Assembly: GCF_900112265.1 (NCBI RefSeq)
Contig: NZ_FOLO01000023.1
Location: forward strand, 1 to 64,000
Reading direction: 5' to 3'
Source: Pseudoalteromonas denitrificans DSM 6059
GTDB taxonomy: Bacteria > Pseudomonadota > Gammaproteobacteria > Enterobacterales > Alteromonadaceae
Length of the DNA stretch: 64,000 bases
Part shown: positions 27,150 through 37,281 of the stretch, in pieces
Layout of the letters: each line of letters starts with the position of its first letter
Position numbering within the stretch: the stretch's first letter is position 1
Program-made: the position numbers and the translations under genes
The notes under the pieces: generated by a model
The model's input: the letters and a program-made list of their open reading frames with translations, nothing else
Told to the model about the DNA's origin: nothing
Databases searched by the model: none

Positions 27150-28061
27150 TTGAATAAAAAACGATTCACTATTATTTTATTAGTTATTCTTGTAGGCTTT
27201 TTAATTTTAAAAGCACCTCCAGCTACATTATTGTCAAAAGGTGAATTTGTTGCCTATCGCGGTGGTGGTCAAAACATAAATTACGCGCAAATGAAAAATA
27301 CAAGCTGCGGCTCTGAAAACCTAATACCATCAAATAATAAGTATATTGAAAATACCCTGCCCGCAATTAAACAATCTATAGACGCAGGCTTTGATATTAT
27401 CCATTTAAATGTTCATTACACTCGGGATAATCACTTTGCTGTTTTTCATGACGCGACAGTTGACTGTGCCACGAATAGCAAAGGAAAAGTTGCCAAAATG
27501 ACGCTGTCACAGTTACAACTGTTAGATGTCGGGTTTAATGCGACGTTTGATGATGGTAAAAATTTCCCTTTTCGTAATAAAGGATATCGAATTCCTTCTC
27601 TTAAAGAGGTTTTTAATATATATCCTAAGCAAGAATTTTGGCTTAACCTAAAAAATCCAAACAAATATTCGATACCTGCACTTAATCAGTTAGTGAAATC
27701 AAGTGACACACTACATAAAAACAAACTCCTTTTTATAGGCAATACGCTTATGATTGATACATATAAAAAAATCAATCCCGAAGCAAAAGTTCTTAGTTTT
27801 AGATCGAATAAACAATGCTTTATCGACTATATCTTGTATGGATGGAGTCACTTTTTTCCTGACTCTTGTAAAAACACCCATATTTTTGTACCTCCCGAAA
27901 AAGGTAAATATATCTGGGGGTGGCCGGCACAATTTGCAGCTATTGCACAACAAAATGGCAGTAAGGTATATGCTTGGACTAAACATAATAAGCATAAAAA
28001 ACAGTATAATTACACAAACCAAGGCATAGGCTTAGTGACTGGAGATATTGCCAACTTTTAA
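27150..28061 (+). CDS. GDPD-like TIM-barrel protein with degenerate active site
   Basis: 303 residues with an N-terminal membrane helix (about 5-21). The glycerophosphodiester phosphodiesterase layout is clear (AYRGGG, ENTLPAIKQSIDAGFDII, TRDNHFAVFHD, IPSLKEVF). Compared with active enzymes, the first His of HRG is Tyr36, and the metal-binding E-x-D is H85-L-N87. Only His100-Asp101 of the HD motif remains. It may be a lipid-related binding protein or an enzyme of altered chemistry. The start is a TTG without a strong ribosome site. Confidence 0.7.
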   Translation: MNKKRFTIILLVILVGFLILKAPPATLLSKGEFVAYRGGGQNINYAQMKNTSCGSENLIPSNNKYIENTLPAIKQSIDAGFDIIHLNVHYTRDNHFAVFHDATVDCATNSKGKVAKMTLSQLQLLDVGFNATFDDGKNFPFRNKGYRIPSLKEVFNIYPKQEFWLNLKNPNKYSIPALNQLVKSSDTLHKNKLLFIGNTLMIDTYKKINPEAKVLSFRSNKQCFIDYILYGWSHFFPDSCKNTHIFVPPEKGKYIWGWPAQFAAIAQQNGSKVYAWTKHNKHKKQYNYTNQGIGLVTGDIANF

Positions 28062-28085
28062 TACTTTTCATTCAAGGAAGATAAA

Positions 28086-28772
28086 ATGTTAAACAAAATC
28101 TCACATAATATCTGGACGGTCGAAGGTGAAGCAGTTTCCTTTTATGGTATGCCCTACACCACCAGGATGACGGTTATTCGCCTGAAAAACAATGCTTTAT
28201 GGCTACACTCTCCCTTAGCTATTTCAGAGGAATTAATACAAGAACTTAAAAATTTAGGCGAAGTAAAGTTTCTTATTTCCCCAAATAAATTACATCATTT
28301 ATTTTTACCAGATTGGATCAAACAGTACCCTAATGCACTCACATTTTCATCGCCCGGATTAAAAGAAAAAAGAACTGATATACAATTTAATAAAGCACTT
28401 CAAATGACTGCAGATCCATTATGGGAAGAAGAAATAGATCAAACCATATTTAAAGGTAGTTCTGCCATGCAAGAAGTTATTTTTTTACATAAAAGTTCAA
28501 AAACTTTAATTTTAACCGACCTCATTGAAAATTTTAAACCTGATACATTCAATTGGTGGCAAAAGCCTATTGCTAAATTCTCAGGTATTGTATCTCCTCA
28601 TGGAAAAACACCATTAGATTGGCGTATGTCATTTATATTTGGTAAGAAAGCAGCTAAAAAATCTTTTGAAACTATGTTGCAGTGGCAGCCTGAACACATT
28701 ATTATTTCTCACGGAAAGTGCATTATTGGTAACGGCACTGAATTTTTAAAGTCCTCATTTTCATGGGTATAA
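28086..28772 (+). CDS. DUF4336-family protein (metallo-beta-lactamase-fold-like)
   Basis: 228 residues with the DUF4336 pattern: MPYTTRMTVIRL, LWLHSPLAI, SPNKLHHLFLPDWI, and a late HIIISHGKCI. The family resembles a metallo-beta-lactamase fold without the full HxHxDH site, and its function is unknown. AAGGAAG precedes the ATG. It lies 24 bp after the GDPD-like gene and 10 bp before the VOC gene, so the three may be one operon. Confidence 0.8.
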   Translation: MLNKISHNIWTVEGEAVSFYGMPYTTRMTVIRLKNNALWLHSPLAISEELIQELKNLGEVKFLISPNKLHHLFLPDWIKQYPNALTFSSPGLKEKRTDIQFNKALQMTADPLWEEEIDQTIFKGSSAMQEVIFLHKSSKTLILTDLIENFKPDTFNWWQKPIAKFSGIVSPHGKTPLDWRMSFIFGKKAAKKSFETMLQWQPEHIIISHGKCIIGNGTEFLKSSFSWV

Positions 28773-28782
28773 GGATATAGAT

Positions 28783-29127
28783 ATGCATCACAAAATAAAT
28801 TATTTAGAGATCCCCGTTAAGAATATAAATGAAACCAAAGATTTTTTTAGTAAGGTTTTTTCATGGACGTTTATAGATTATGGCGATGAATATTGCAGCA
28901 TTAGTAATAGTGGTATTGATGCTGGTTTTTATAAGTCTGATTTAACTATGACGCAAAATACTGGCAGTGCTTTAATTGTGCTTTATAGTAAAACGCTTGA
29001 AAAAACTCAGGCTAAGATCACAGAGCATGGCGGTGAAATTACCAAAGCGATTTTTTCATTTCCAGGGGGTCGGCGCTTTCACTTTACAGATATAAATAAT
29101 AACGAATATGCAGTATGGTCTCAGTAA
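28783..29127 (+). CDS. VOC-family (glyoxalase-like) protein
   Basis: 114 residues forming one vicinal-oxygen-chelate unit: KINYLEIPVKNINETKDFFSKVF at the start, ALIVLYSKTLEKTQAKITEHGGEI, and the closing GGRRFHFTDINNNEYAVWSQ. Members are dioxygenase-, isomerase- or binding-type proteins; the metal ligands are not all obvious here. AAGGA precedes the ATG. It ends 7 bp from a convergent gene. Confidence 0.82.
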   Translation: MHHKINYLEIPVKNINETKDFFSKVFSWTFIDYGDEYCSISNSGIDAGFYKSDLTMTQNTGSALIVLYSKTLEKTQAKITEHGGEITKAIFSFPGGRRFHFTDINNNEYAVWSQ

Positions 29128-29134
29128 CGCATTA

Positions 29135-29578
29135 TCAAACATGTGAATAAACCATAGTCATTTCATACTCTGATATCATTTTAATTTTAAAACCAAGTCT
29201 AAGATATAAATTTTTAGCTGGATTTGATTTTAAAACGCTTAAACAGACGCTTTGGTTATTTTTTTGTGCAGCTGTGATGATATTTGTCAGTAATGTCTTT
29301 CCAAGACCAAACCCCTGATATTCAGGAGAGATTTGTATTTGCACTATGTGCCACTTTGATTGTGATAAATAATACTTTAACAAGCCAATCGGTTTATTGT
29401 TATCACAAACAATTTTTGCATGCTCAAAACAATATTTTATTCGCATTAAATGCGACTGTTCATCGACTGGCTTGGCCGATTTTTTTAAATATGCATCCAT
29501 AGTCTGAGATCTTAATTTTATTAAAAAAGGGATATCCGATTCTTTTGCCCTTTTTAAACATATTTGAAAATCACGCAT
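29135..29578 (-). CDS. GNAT-family N-acetyltransferase
   Basis: 147 residues with the Acetyltransf_1 signature QIQISPEYQGFGLGKTLL (acetyl-CoA pyrophosphate-binding loop near residue 95) and LRLGFKI near the C-terminus. The start overlaps the stop of the hydrolase gene by 8 bp (ATGCGTGA), so the two are translationally coupled. The substrate is unknown. Confidence 0.82.
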   Translation of the reverse strand: MRDFQICLKRAKESDIPFLIKLRSQTMDAYLKKSAKPVDEQSHLMRIKYCFEHAKIVCDNNKPIGLLKYYLSQSKWHIVQIQISPEYQGFGLGKTLLTNIITAAQKNNQSVCLSVLKSNPAKNLYLRLGFKIKMISEYEMTMVYSHV

Positions 29579-30269
29579 CTTTAACCCAGTTTGCTAAATA
29601 ACATTTTAATTTATGAGCTTGTTCTAAAGGTAACATATGTCCAGAACCTGCTTGTACAATGAGCGAACTATTTCTATTTCTTTCACTATGCTCTGCAAGC
29701 CAAGCTTTATTAACCAAAGAGTCAAATTCACTATAATAAAATACAATTTTTTTACCCGTTTCAATTAATTTCTGTGATAAGTCTTGTCGTTCAGTTGTTG
29801 CTAATATCTGTGATTTAAAAACAACTTCACCAAGTTGAGAGTCCATTTCAATGATTGTATTTACAACATCCTCATTAGGTGAGTCTGAATTTACCATACC
29901 AATCGCTCTTTTTTTACTTATGCCGCTATAGCCATATTGCTTTATCCATTTGATAACCGTAGCTCTGTGTTTCAATTCATTTGAATTAAGTGCACATGGG
30001 GAGTTTGAAATAATAAAGAGTTTCTTTACTTTATCTGGATACTTAGCAGCAAAATAACTTGCTAGATATCCCCCTAAAGAAAACCCAACAATAAAAGCCG
30101 GTTGCTCAGGTAAAGCAATATGTAAATTCTCGACTATTTCATCAAGGTTCTGCCCTGTTGGGATCGCAATAAAGTTTAAATTAAATTCATCATGTACGCT
30201 ATCAACTAATTTATGCCAAAGCTGCTGCGTACACATGGTACCTGGTAATAAATATATCTCTTTTTTCAT
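29571..30269 (-). CDS. alpha/beta-hydrolase
   Basis: 232 residues with the nucleophile elbow GFSLGGY (Ser near residue 84), the acid Asp in YYSEFDSLV, and a late GSGHMLPLE supplying the catalytic His. The N-terminal LLPGTMCTQQLW is an oxyanion-type loop of esterase/MenH-like hydrolases. It is coupled to the GNAT gene. The ester or thioester substrate is not predictable. Confidence 0.83.
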   Translation of the reverse strand: MKKEIYLLPGTMCTQQLWHKLVDSVHDEFNLNFIAIPTGQNLDEIVENLHIALPEQPAFIVGFSLGGYLASYFAAKYPDKVKKLFIISNSPCALNSNELKHRATVIKWIKQYGYSGISKKRAIGMVNSDSPNEDVVNTIIEMDSQLGEVVFKSQILATTERQDLSQKLIETGKKIVFYYSEFDSLVNKAWLAEHSERNRNSSLIVQAGSGHMLPLEQAHKLKCYLANWVKDA

Positions 30270-30433
30270 GTGTTTAACGCCAATTTAAAATGATGAGTGA
30301 GCCAAAATATTTCATATATTTGTTGTTTTACCAAGCAAAAATCAACTTAAAGTTGAAATTATTTATGCATATGGGTTATCAACCATTTAAGTCTATAATC
30401 TAAAATACCTTTAAAACTTAGACATACCAACTC

Positions 30434-33400
30434 ATGTTTAATTGGTTTTATATTTTTTTGATCTTATTTTTAGTAAACATGAATGTTTTTGCCAATGAAA
30501 AGGATATTTTTAACTTAGGTCAACCCATATTTAAATCTATTGGCGATAAAAAAGAGATCCCATACGGAATAGTGACTGCGATAACACAAGATCATCAAGG
30601 GTTTTTATGGATTGGTACGCAACATGGTTTAATCCGATATGATGGCTATCAGTTTCATAAATTTAGTTATTCAGTCAAAGATAAAAATTCAATTTCTGGT
30701 GATTATATTAGTGCGCTATTTGTCGCTTCTGATGGAAAAATCTGGATAGGTACCACCTCTGATGGTATTTCGGTTTACAACCCCTCCACAGATACGTTCC
30801 AAAATTACAAAAATTCAAAAAACGATAGCAATAGCCTAAGTAACAATCATATAAATACAATCATTGCAGATAAAGATAATACTATATGGGTAGGCACGAA
30901 TCATGGACTCAATGCATTTCATTTAAACTCAGACAAAATAAGCCATTTTTATCATCTCAAAGATACAGCGAACAGCTTAAATGATAATCGAATTACGGCA
31001 TTACATTTAGATTCTAGTAATGCCATATGGGTTGGCACTGGCAATGGCTTAAATAAAATAGAATACAAACCTCATAACAAAAGTTTTAACGTATCAGTCA
31101 TACCTCAGCTGCAAACAAAACTAAAAGGGACTCTAATAGATGAAATTTTTCAATCTACTGATAATAAAATTTGGTTAGGCACAAAAACAAAAGGTGCCTT
31201 TTGGTTTAACCAAAACTATGCGTTAACACAAATAAAAGCAAATACTAAAAACTTAGACTTTTTATTAAACTCTTGGATTTTATCCATCATACAAGCCAAT
31301 GAAAATGAAATCTGGCTTGGTAGTTATTCTCACGGAATTATCGTCATTAGCACTGATTCAGGAAAAGTAATTAGACACATAACACATGATAAAAATAATC
31401 CAGGGTCAATTAGCTTAAATGAAATCAGTGCTTTTCATATCGACAAGTCAGGTTTAATTTGGATAGGAACTTGGGGGGGCAGTTTAAATATGCTTAATCC
31501 TATCAATAAAGCATTTAAAACAATTACCCATAGCTTAATTAATAAAAATATCATTTCTTATCCAAATATTAGTACCATGCTTGAGTTAAATTCAGGGTTA
31601 ATATGGGTAGGTACCCGAGGCAATGGCATAGATATAATAGATCCAAAGAGAGGTCTTATTAATAAAATTCGCCCCTATAGCAATGAAAAAAAAGTATTTT
31701 TTGATGGCGTGATCATGTCGATGGCGCAAGAAACTGACGGCACCATATGGATAGGAACCCGCCAAACTGGATTATTTAAGTATCTACCAAAAACACATAG
31801 TCTAAAACGTTATACAACAGAGAGTGGCTTAATTGATAATAATATTCGTAAAATAATGCCAACAAAAACAGGAAAACTCTGGCTAGCAACTTCCGCAGGT
31901 ATTAATCGCTTTAACCCCGCAACTGAGCGTTTTGAAACTTTTACCACACAAAGTGAACCTAACAAACAGATCCAAGATGTATTTAATTCATTAGCCCAGC
32001 AAAAAGATGGCACAATATGGGCGGGCTCTCACGGAGGTCTATACGTTCTACTTCCAGGCAATAAACACTTCATTCATATCACTCATGATGATAAAAACAA
32101 CCACTCTATTTCACACAATAATATTCCAGGACTGCTTGTTGATAGTAAAAATCAAGTATGGGTCGATACACGATATGGTTTAAATAAATTAAAAAAATGG
32201 CAAGGTAAATCAAGTGTTTTTGAGTCTATTAATACTTATATGGGCCGCACAGGCTTATATTTTGGCGGCAACCTATTAGAAGATAACCAAGGTCGTATTT
32301 GGACTCAATGGTTTATGGTCAACCCCAAAGATTGGCAATTACAAAAATCACCAATCTCTTCAGAGTCTGCTTTAGGCACACCTTGGTTAGGTTCATTTAT
32401 GAAAACTCGCTTAGGGACTTTAGTTTATGGTGGAACTAAAGGGTTATTATTAATAAAACCTGAGCAATACCAAAAATGGGCGTATCAGCCTCCTTTACGT
32501 GTCAGTAACTTGAAAGTGAATGGTAAAAATATACCGTCAGAGAACATAAAAGCTTTATCATTAGCCCCTCATACAAAAAGCTTATATATTGAATTTTCTT
32601 CTTTGGATTTCTCTAATCCACACAACATTGAATACAGTTATAAATTAGAGGGATATGATACAGATTGGAGTTTTACAGATTCAGACCATCGTACGCTCAA
32701 CTATACCAATTTAGACCCTGGAAAATACACTTTACATATTCGTGGTACAAATAAAAACGGTATTTGGAGCCCCAATGAATTTAGTATGACAATTAATCAA
32801 CAGCCCGCATGGTTTCAAACAACATGGTTCAAAATGGTGGCTTGGACTCTATTTTTATTACTTATATACGCCATTGTAAAATTAAGGATCCAGAGATTAA
32901 AAGCACAAAAGACTGTACTTGAGCAAAGAGTACAGCAAAAAACAGCTGATATTTTATTACTGAGTGACATAGGTAAAGAGCTTACATCAAGACATAATTT
33001 TGAAGATGTTTTGACACAAGTTTATGAAAAAATTAATAAAGTGCTTGATGCAAATGTATTACTACTGGGTATTTTACAAAAAGATAAAAATACAGTGCAT
33101 GCATCTTTAATCATTGAGAATAATATTAGAGTAAAACCAATTAATTTTGATTTAACAGATAATAATTACCCTGCGGCCTGGTGCATAAACAATAAAAAAG
33201 AATTAATTATTTCAACCCCTTCAGATATTAAAAAATATTTTCAGAATCAAATAGGCATCCCAAAATCAGGAAAAGAGATGAAGACAATTGTTTATCTCCC
33301 CCTTATTATTCGTAATAAACTAATGGGTTGCTTAAGTATTCAAAGTTTAAAAACCAATGCATATTCTGATGAACAAATTAGCATGATACGCACACTTGCA

Positions 33401-34186
33401 AGTTATACCGCAATTTCAACTGCGAATACGTTAGGTTATCAAAAACTTGTTTTAGCAAATAAAAAACTAAAATCAGCCCATAAAGAGCTTAAAAATGTGT
33501 GTCAGGATTTAGAAGCTATCAGTCTCACAGACCAACTGACAGGGGCACATAACAGGCGTTTTTTAAATAAATTCATTGGTCAAGAGTTGGCCAAAGTACA
33601 AAGAGACCATTATAAAAAGCCTGATAAATCACAAAGTGGTTTTGGCTTTATCTTAATTGATTTAGATCATTTCAAATATATTAATGATACTTTTGGACAT
33701 GATGCAGGCGACAAAGTACTTATCCAAGTTGTTAAAGTGATTACACAAACATGCCGAGACTTTGATTGGGTAATACGCTGGGGAGGTGAAGAGTTTTTAG
33801 TAGTGAGTCGATTTATCCAAAGAGCGCAAATGGGCGTTTTAGCTGAAAGGATCAGAGCCAATATTGAAGCCTATGAATTTGATTTAGGTGAAGGAAGAAC
33901 AATCCACAGAACATGTTCAATGGGCATAGCAGGTTTCCCATTTATTACAAAGCAAGTGAAAGCCCTCATTTGGGAGCAAACATTACAACTAGCAGATCTT
34001 GCCTTATACGCCGTTAAAAATAATGGCAGGAACGGTTGGATCAGCTTGTTCGAAAACCATATTGAAGATGTTGATGAGTTTTATAGCGAAGCTGTAAACC
34101 ACTTAGATCATCTTATAGAAAAAGGTGACATCTCATTTGAAACATCTTTAGATAAGTCTAAAATCGTCTTTAATACGCCTCCGTGA
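30434..34186 (+). CDS. two-component-style beta-propeller sensor with GAF and GGDEF domains (diguanylate cyclase)
   Basis: 1,250 residues: a signal peptide (ending near VFANE), about fourteen propeller repeats of the Reg_prop type (IWIGT, LWIGT, IWVGT with following GLN/GI turns) to about 690, a Y_Y_Y beta-sandwich (about 710-785), one membrane helix near 800-815, a short coiled coil, a GAF domain (about 840-1010) and a C-terminal GGDEF domain. The active motif GGEEF is at 1117-1121. An inhibitory-site RDFD lies five residues before it, so the cyclase should be active and product-inhibited. It would turn a periplasmic signal into c-di-GMP. Confidence 0.9.
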   Translation: MFNWFYIFLILFLVNMNVFANEKDIFNLGQPIFKSIGDKKEIPYGIVTAITQDHQGFLWIGTQHGLIRYDGYQFHKFSYSVKDKNSISGDYISALFVASDGKIWIGTTSDGISVYNPSTDTFQNYKNSKNDSNSLSNNHINTIIADKDNTIWVGTNHGLNAFHLNSDKISHFYHLKDTANSLNDNRITALHLDSSNAIWVGTGNGLNKIEYKPHNKSFNVSVIPQLQTKLKGTLIDEIFQSTDNKIWLGTKTKGAFWFNQNYALTQIKANTKNLDFLLNSWILSIIQANENEIWLGSYSHGIIVISTDSGKVIRHITHDKNNPGSISLNEISAFHIDKSGLIWIGTWGGSLNMLNPINKAFKTITHSLINKNIISYPNISTMLELNSGLIWVGTRGNGIDIIDPKRGLINKIRPYSNEKKVFFDGVIMSMAQETDGTIWIGTRQTGLFKYLPKTHSLKRYTTESGLIDNNIRKIMPTKTGKLWLATSAGINRFNPATERFETFTTQSEPNKQIQDVFNSLAQQKDGTIWAGSHGGLYVLLPGNKHFIHITHDDKNNHSISHNNIPGLLVDSKNQVWVDTRYGLNKLKKWQGKSSVFESINTYMGRTGLYFGGNLLEDNQGRIWTQWFMVNPKDWQLQKSPISSESALGTPWLGSFMKTRLGTLVYGGTKGLLLIKPEQYQKWAYQPPLRVSNLKVNGKNIPSENIKALSLAPHTKSLYIEFSSLDFSNPHNIEYSYKLEGYDTDWSFTDSDHRTLNYTNLDPGKYTLHIRGTNKNGIWSPNEFSMTINQQPAWFQTTWFKMVAWTLFLLLIYAIVKLRIQRLKAQKTVLEQRVQQKTADILLLSDIGKELTSRHNFEDVLTQVYEKINKVLDANVLLLGILQKDKNTVHASLIIENNIRVKPINFDLTDNNYPAAWCINNKKELIISTPSDIKKYFQNQIGIPKSGKEMKTIVYLPLIIRNKLMGCLSIQSLKTNAYSDEQISMIRTLASYTAISTANTLGYQKLVLANKKLKSAHKELKNVCQDLEAISLTDQLTGAHNRRFLNKFIGQELAKVQRDHYKKPDKSQSGFGFILIDLDHFKYINDTFGHDAGDKVLIQVVKVITQTCRDFDWVIRWGGEEFLVVSRFIQRAQMGVLAERIRANIEAYEFDLGEGRTIHRTCSMGIAGFPFITKQVKALIWEQTLQLADLALYAVKNNGRNGWISLFENHIEDVDEFYSEAVNHLDHLIEKGDISFETSLDKSKIVFNTPP

Positions 34187-34259
34187 CATGTGATAAAGTT
34201 TAAGCGTGTATTAAACAATACCCCTTATTCCTCTACGGCTTAAAATTACATAAAATTTA

Positions 34260-35533
34260 TTAATACAAACTGTAGACAATTAAACTATCACCCTTACCCG
34301 TAGTCACTAACAAGTGTTGACCATCTGGTGAAACATAAACTGAGGCGGCGCCGTTAAGCTCATTGGCTTTTGTTATTCCTTCACTTTTAAAAACTGAAAT
34401 AATTTTCAGTGTGCCATCATTGCGCTTTGCCAAGGTCACGACTGCATTATCTGACTCTGAGGCCACAAATACACGCTTCCCATCAGGAGAAGTTGTAACA
34501 TGCCCTGCACCCCTAGCCCTGTCACATTATTATCAGAATTGCTGATGGATTGCATATATAAGTATTTACCTTGATCATTTTTAGCAAATACAACAATTGC
34601 GTTCCCGCCTGAGCACGCTGCATATAAATAGTTATCATCCGGCGACATGGCTAAGCCTTGAGGCGATACCATATTTTTGACCCCATCTTTTCCATTGATA
34701 AGTGTCTGACTATGTTCTAAAGCACCATTTTCATCTCGATTAAAAATCGTGATTGCATTTTCATTAAATCCTGCAACGATTACTTGAGAATTGTTCGAAG
34801 TAATTGTGACATTAACTGCGCCCGCTAGCCCATACACAGTATTATCACTATCTCGAATTAACTGGTTAAAAAGGACATTTCCGTTTTCAGTCATATCAAA
34901 AATAGAAACTGCGTTGCTCGCTACACTTGCTATAAATAGCTGACTATTGTCTGAGGTGATAGCGATATCGTAAGCACCAAGAAGCCCAAGTTTATCTTTT
35001 TCCTTCACAGACTCTTTATCACTAAAAACCTGCTCATAAGGTAAACCATCTCTTATAGCGTGTATAAATTGATAAATACCTTGTTTATCTTGTTCAAATA
35101 TTACGAGCGCACTGTCATAAAAACTCACGACATAAGCACGGCGTCCATCTGATGATAAGATCAGTGATGTCGCACCATTTAACCCATCAATTTTTGAATT
35201 GTTTATAAATACCTTATTAAAGGTGAGCTTAAAATCTGAATCCACATTAAAAATAGCCAGCGCGTTATCATCTGCACTGGTAACTAGTAGCTGCCTGCCA
35301 TCGGGAGTCAGTTCCACAACTCTCGCACCTCCTAACCCGTCTACTCCCAACTTATTATCTTCAATAACTTGTTTTTCTCGCATCAACTCTTGCGTCAAAT
35401 ACAGTCTATGAGTAGACACACAACCAGATAAAACACTAACAATCAGAATTAGTAATCCATATTTTTTAATGAGAAAAAGTGATGCCAAACAATCGTTTTT
35501 CCAATACCAGAATTGACTTAACATAATGACCAA
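34260..35533 (-). pseudogene. beta-propeller lipoprotein gene with a single-base frameshift
   Basis: Two overlapping frames (34436-35533 and 34260-34466) together make one seven-bladed propeller of the lactonase/YVTN type: a lipobox LSGCVS near residue 38 and repeated LTPDGRQLLV, LSSDGRRAYV, SPDDNYLYAA blades. In the first frame homology stops at TGLG; it resumes as a blade end (SPDGKRVFVASESDNAV) after adding one base in a C4 run at 34510-34513 (G4 on the coding strand, G5 expected). Either a disrupted gene, a phase-variable tract or a sequencing error. Confidence 0.75.
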
Positions 35534-35644
35534 CCTTATTAAAATAGCCTTGATGATTGGAGTACAAAGATTTCTTGAACGAAGCCTGTATTAGCTTAAT
35601 ATGTTGAATAAGGATAATATGTGTTTGAACTAAAAGTAAAAATT

Positions 35645-36421
35645 TTAAGTGTGTTTAATTAACAAACCTTGAGATAACCAAACATTTATATAGTTAATTA
35701 GCAAAGGAGCAATAGTCTCTGGTTTATGTGCTTTTGTTAAGCTTTGGCACAGTGCACTAAAATTTTTTTTCTCTTTAATTAAATTCAACAATATAAATTC
35801 TTCTTGATCTATAGAGCGGTATTCAGTTCTTTTATCCGGAGTACGCCAAATAAGCCAATGCCTTATTTTATTAGTGTTTGCGCTAGGCGGTGTTTTATCA
35901 TTTTTGAGTGCTTGAAAAGACTCAACTGCCGATGTTTCAAAGCTGATTAAATGCACACTTGGGTGCAAATTTAAAACCAATAAAGGCCAATCAGTTTCTT
36001 TTAAGCTCTCTAATATTTGTGAGGTTAACGTCTCAGCTTCTTTTGCATCAAAGGCTTTTAATAATAAACGTTCAAAAAATGCAATATCTGCCAAAATAAC
36101 ATGTTGCTTAAAAGGAGGGGTTTTTGATAAAAACACAGGTAAATTATCGCCATACTCTCGCAATGACGTATTTTGTGAAGGATAACACTTTAAATACCCA
36201 GCAACCATTTTATCAAATAACGTATCCCCTAAGTACTTTCCCAATTGTTCGTGATCTTGTTCTAGCACTCCCGTTAATCGTATTGTGTATGCATTTTGGT
36301 AAATAGATAAACGCTCACTTGCTTTGAGCTCACCTTGTTTTGCAATGTGCTTAATAAGATCATTCGGCTTATTTTGTAATAAATCCATGAACTGTTGTTG
36401 GATGTTCGCTAAATTAGCCAT
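35645..36421 (-). CDS. bufC: DUF2063 partner protein of the DUF692 RiPP enzyme (BufC-like)
   Basis: About 258 residues. The N-terminal DUF2063 domain contains RLSIYQNAYTIRLTGVLEQDH, the C-terminal half has a second helical domain, and LREYGDNLPVFL lies between. The family is the RiPP-recognition partner of MNIO (DUF692) enzymes, as in MbnC and BufC. The Met at 36421 (ATGGCTAA overlapping the bufB stop) is preferred over an upstream one at 36475. It is last in the operon and translationally coupled to bufB. Confidence 0.83.
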   Translation of the reverse strand: MANLANIQQQFMDLLQNKPNDLIKHIAKQGELKASERLSIYQNAYTIRLTGVLEQDHEQLGKYLGDTLFDKMVAGYLKCYPSQNTSLREYGDNLPVFLSKTPPFKQHVILADIAFFERLLLKAFDAKEAETLTSQILESLKETDWPLLVLNLHPSVHLISFETSAVESFQALKNDKTPPSANTNKIRHWLIWRTPDKRTEYRSIDQEEFILLNLIKEKKNFSALCQSLTKAHKPETIAPLLINYINVWLSQGLLIKHT

Positions 36422-37259
36422 GCTTAATATTACCTTGTTCATTAAACCAAATATCTCCAACCAAGCTTTTTGCATAACTTAATTCGTTTAACAAACTACT
36501 GAGAGGCGGTATATTACCATCGCGTTCGATCATCGTACTGGTAGGCCCAAGCGAAGTTGCATATTGACGAAATAAGTCCCAAACTGGATTTGGTACATCT
36601 TCATCATGGGTATCTATTACATGGGTACCAAAGTCCTGATGCCCTGCTAAATGTATCTGCGCTATGCTTGTGTGTGGAATTGCATTTAAATATTCCATAG
36701 GATCAAAATCGTGGTTTCTAGCACTGACATAAACATTATTAACATCCATTAAAAATTTACAGCCCGTGCTTTTTGATAATTCAGCCAAAAAAATCCATTC
36801 CGGCATTTGTGACTCTTTATAAGTAAGATAGCTTGAAACATTTTCAAAAATCATTTCTCTGCCTAAGTACTCTTGAACTTGCGTTATTCTAGCGCTTAAA
36901 TGTGTAAGGGCTTCTTGTGTATATGGCATAGGTAATAAATCGTGACTGTTGATGCCACCGACAGATGTGAAACATAAATGATCTGATATCCATTTAGGCT
37001 CTACTTTATGTGCTAACTGTTTTAACTTATCAAGATATTGTAAATTTAGTGGCTCAACACTGCCTATCGACATTGACACACCATGCATTACTATGGGGTA
37101 ATCAGCCCTTATTTTTTCTAAGTAATACCATGGCTTACCACCTTCAACCATGTAGTTTTCTGAGATAATTTCAAACCAATCAATATCAGGTTTTGTTGTT
37201 ATAATTTCTTCAAAATGTGAACTTCTTAAACCTAAACCGAAACCTAAAAATGGATGCAT
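36414..37259 (-). CDS. bufB: DUF692 multinuclear non-heme iron oxidative enzyme (BufB-like, MNIO)
   Basis: 281 residues forming a TIM barrel of the MbnB/BufB family. Signature segments are LGFGLGLRSSHFEEI, DWFEIISENYM, YPIVMHGVSMSIGS, PKWISDHLCF, MIFENVSSYL, FLMDVNNVYVSARN and IHLAGHQDF; their His, Asp, Glu and Asn residues ligate iron in characterised relatives. These enzymes oxidise cysteines of precursor peptides to heterocycles. It follows the precursor gene after a strong hairpin and has AAGG before the ATG. Confidence 0.9.
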   Translation of the reverse strand: MHPFLGFGLGLRSSHFEEIITTKPDIDWFEIISENYMVEGGKPWYYLEKIRADYPIVMHGVSMSIGSVEPLNLQYLDKLKQLAHKVEPKWISDHLCFTSVGGINSHDLLPMPYTQEALTHLSARITQVQEYLGREMIFENVSSYLTYKESQMPEWIFLAELSKSTGCKFLMDVNNVYVSARNHDFDPMEYLNAIPHTSIAQIHLAGHQDFGTHVIDTHDEDVPNPVWDLFRQYATSLGPTSTMIERDGNIPPLSSLLNELSYAKSLVGDIWFNEQGNIKHG

Positions 37260-37281
37260 AATGCCTTCTTTTTAAACTTAC

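Noticed and set aside
27711-28029. Overlapping 91- and 103-codon frames inside the GDPD-like gene
   Set aside because: Both are alternative frames of a well-supported gene, without ribosome binding sites or homology.
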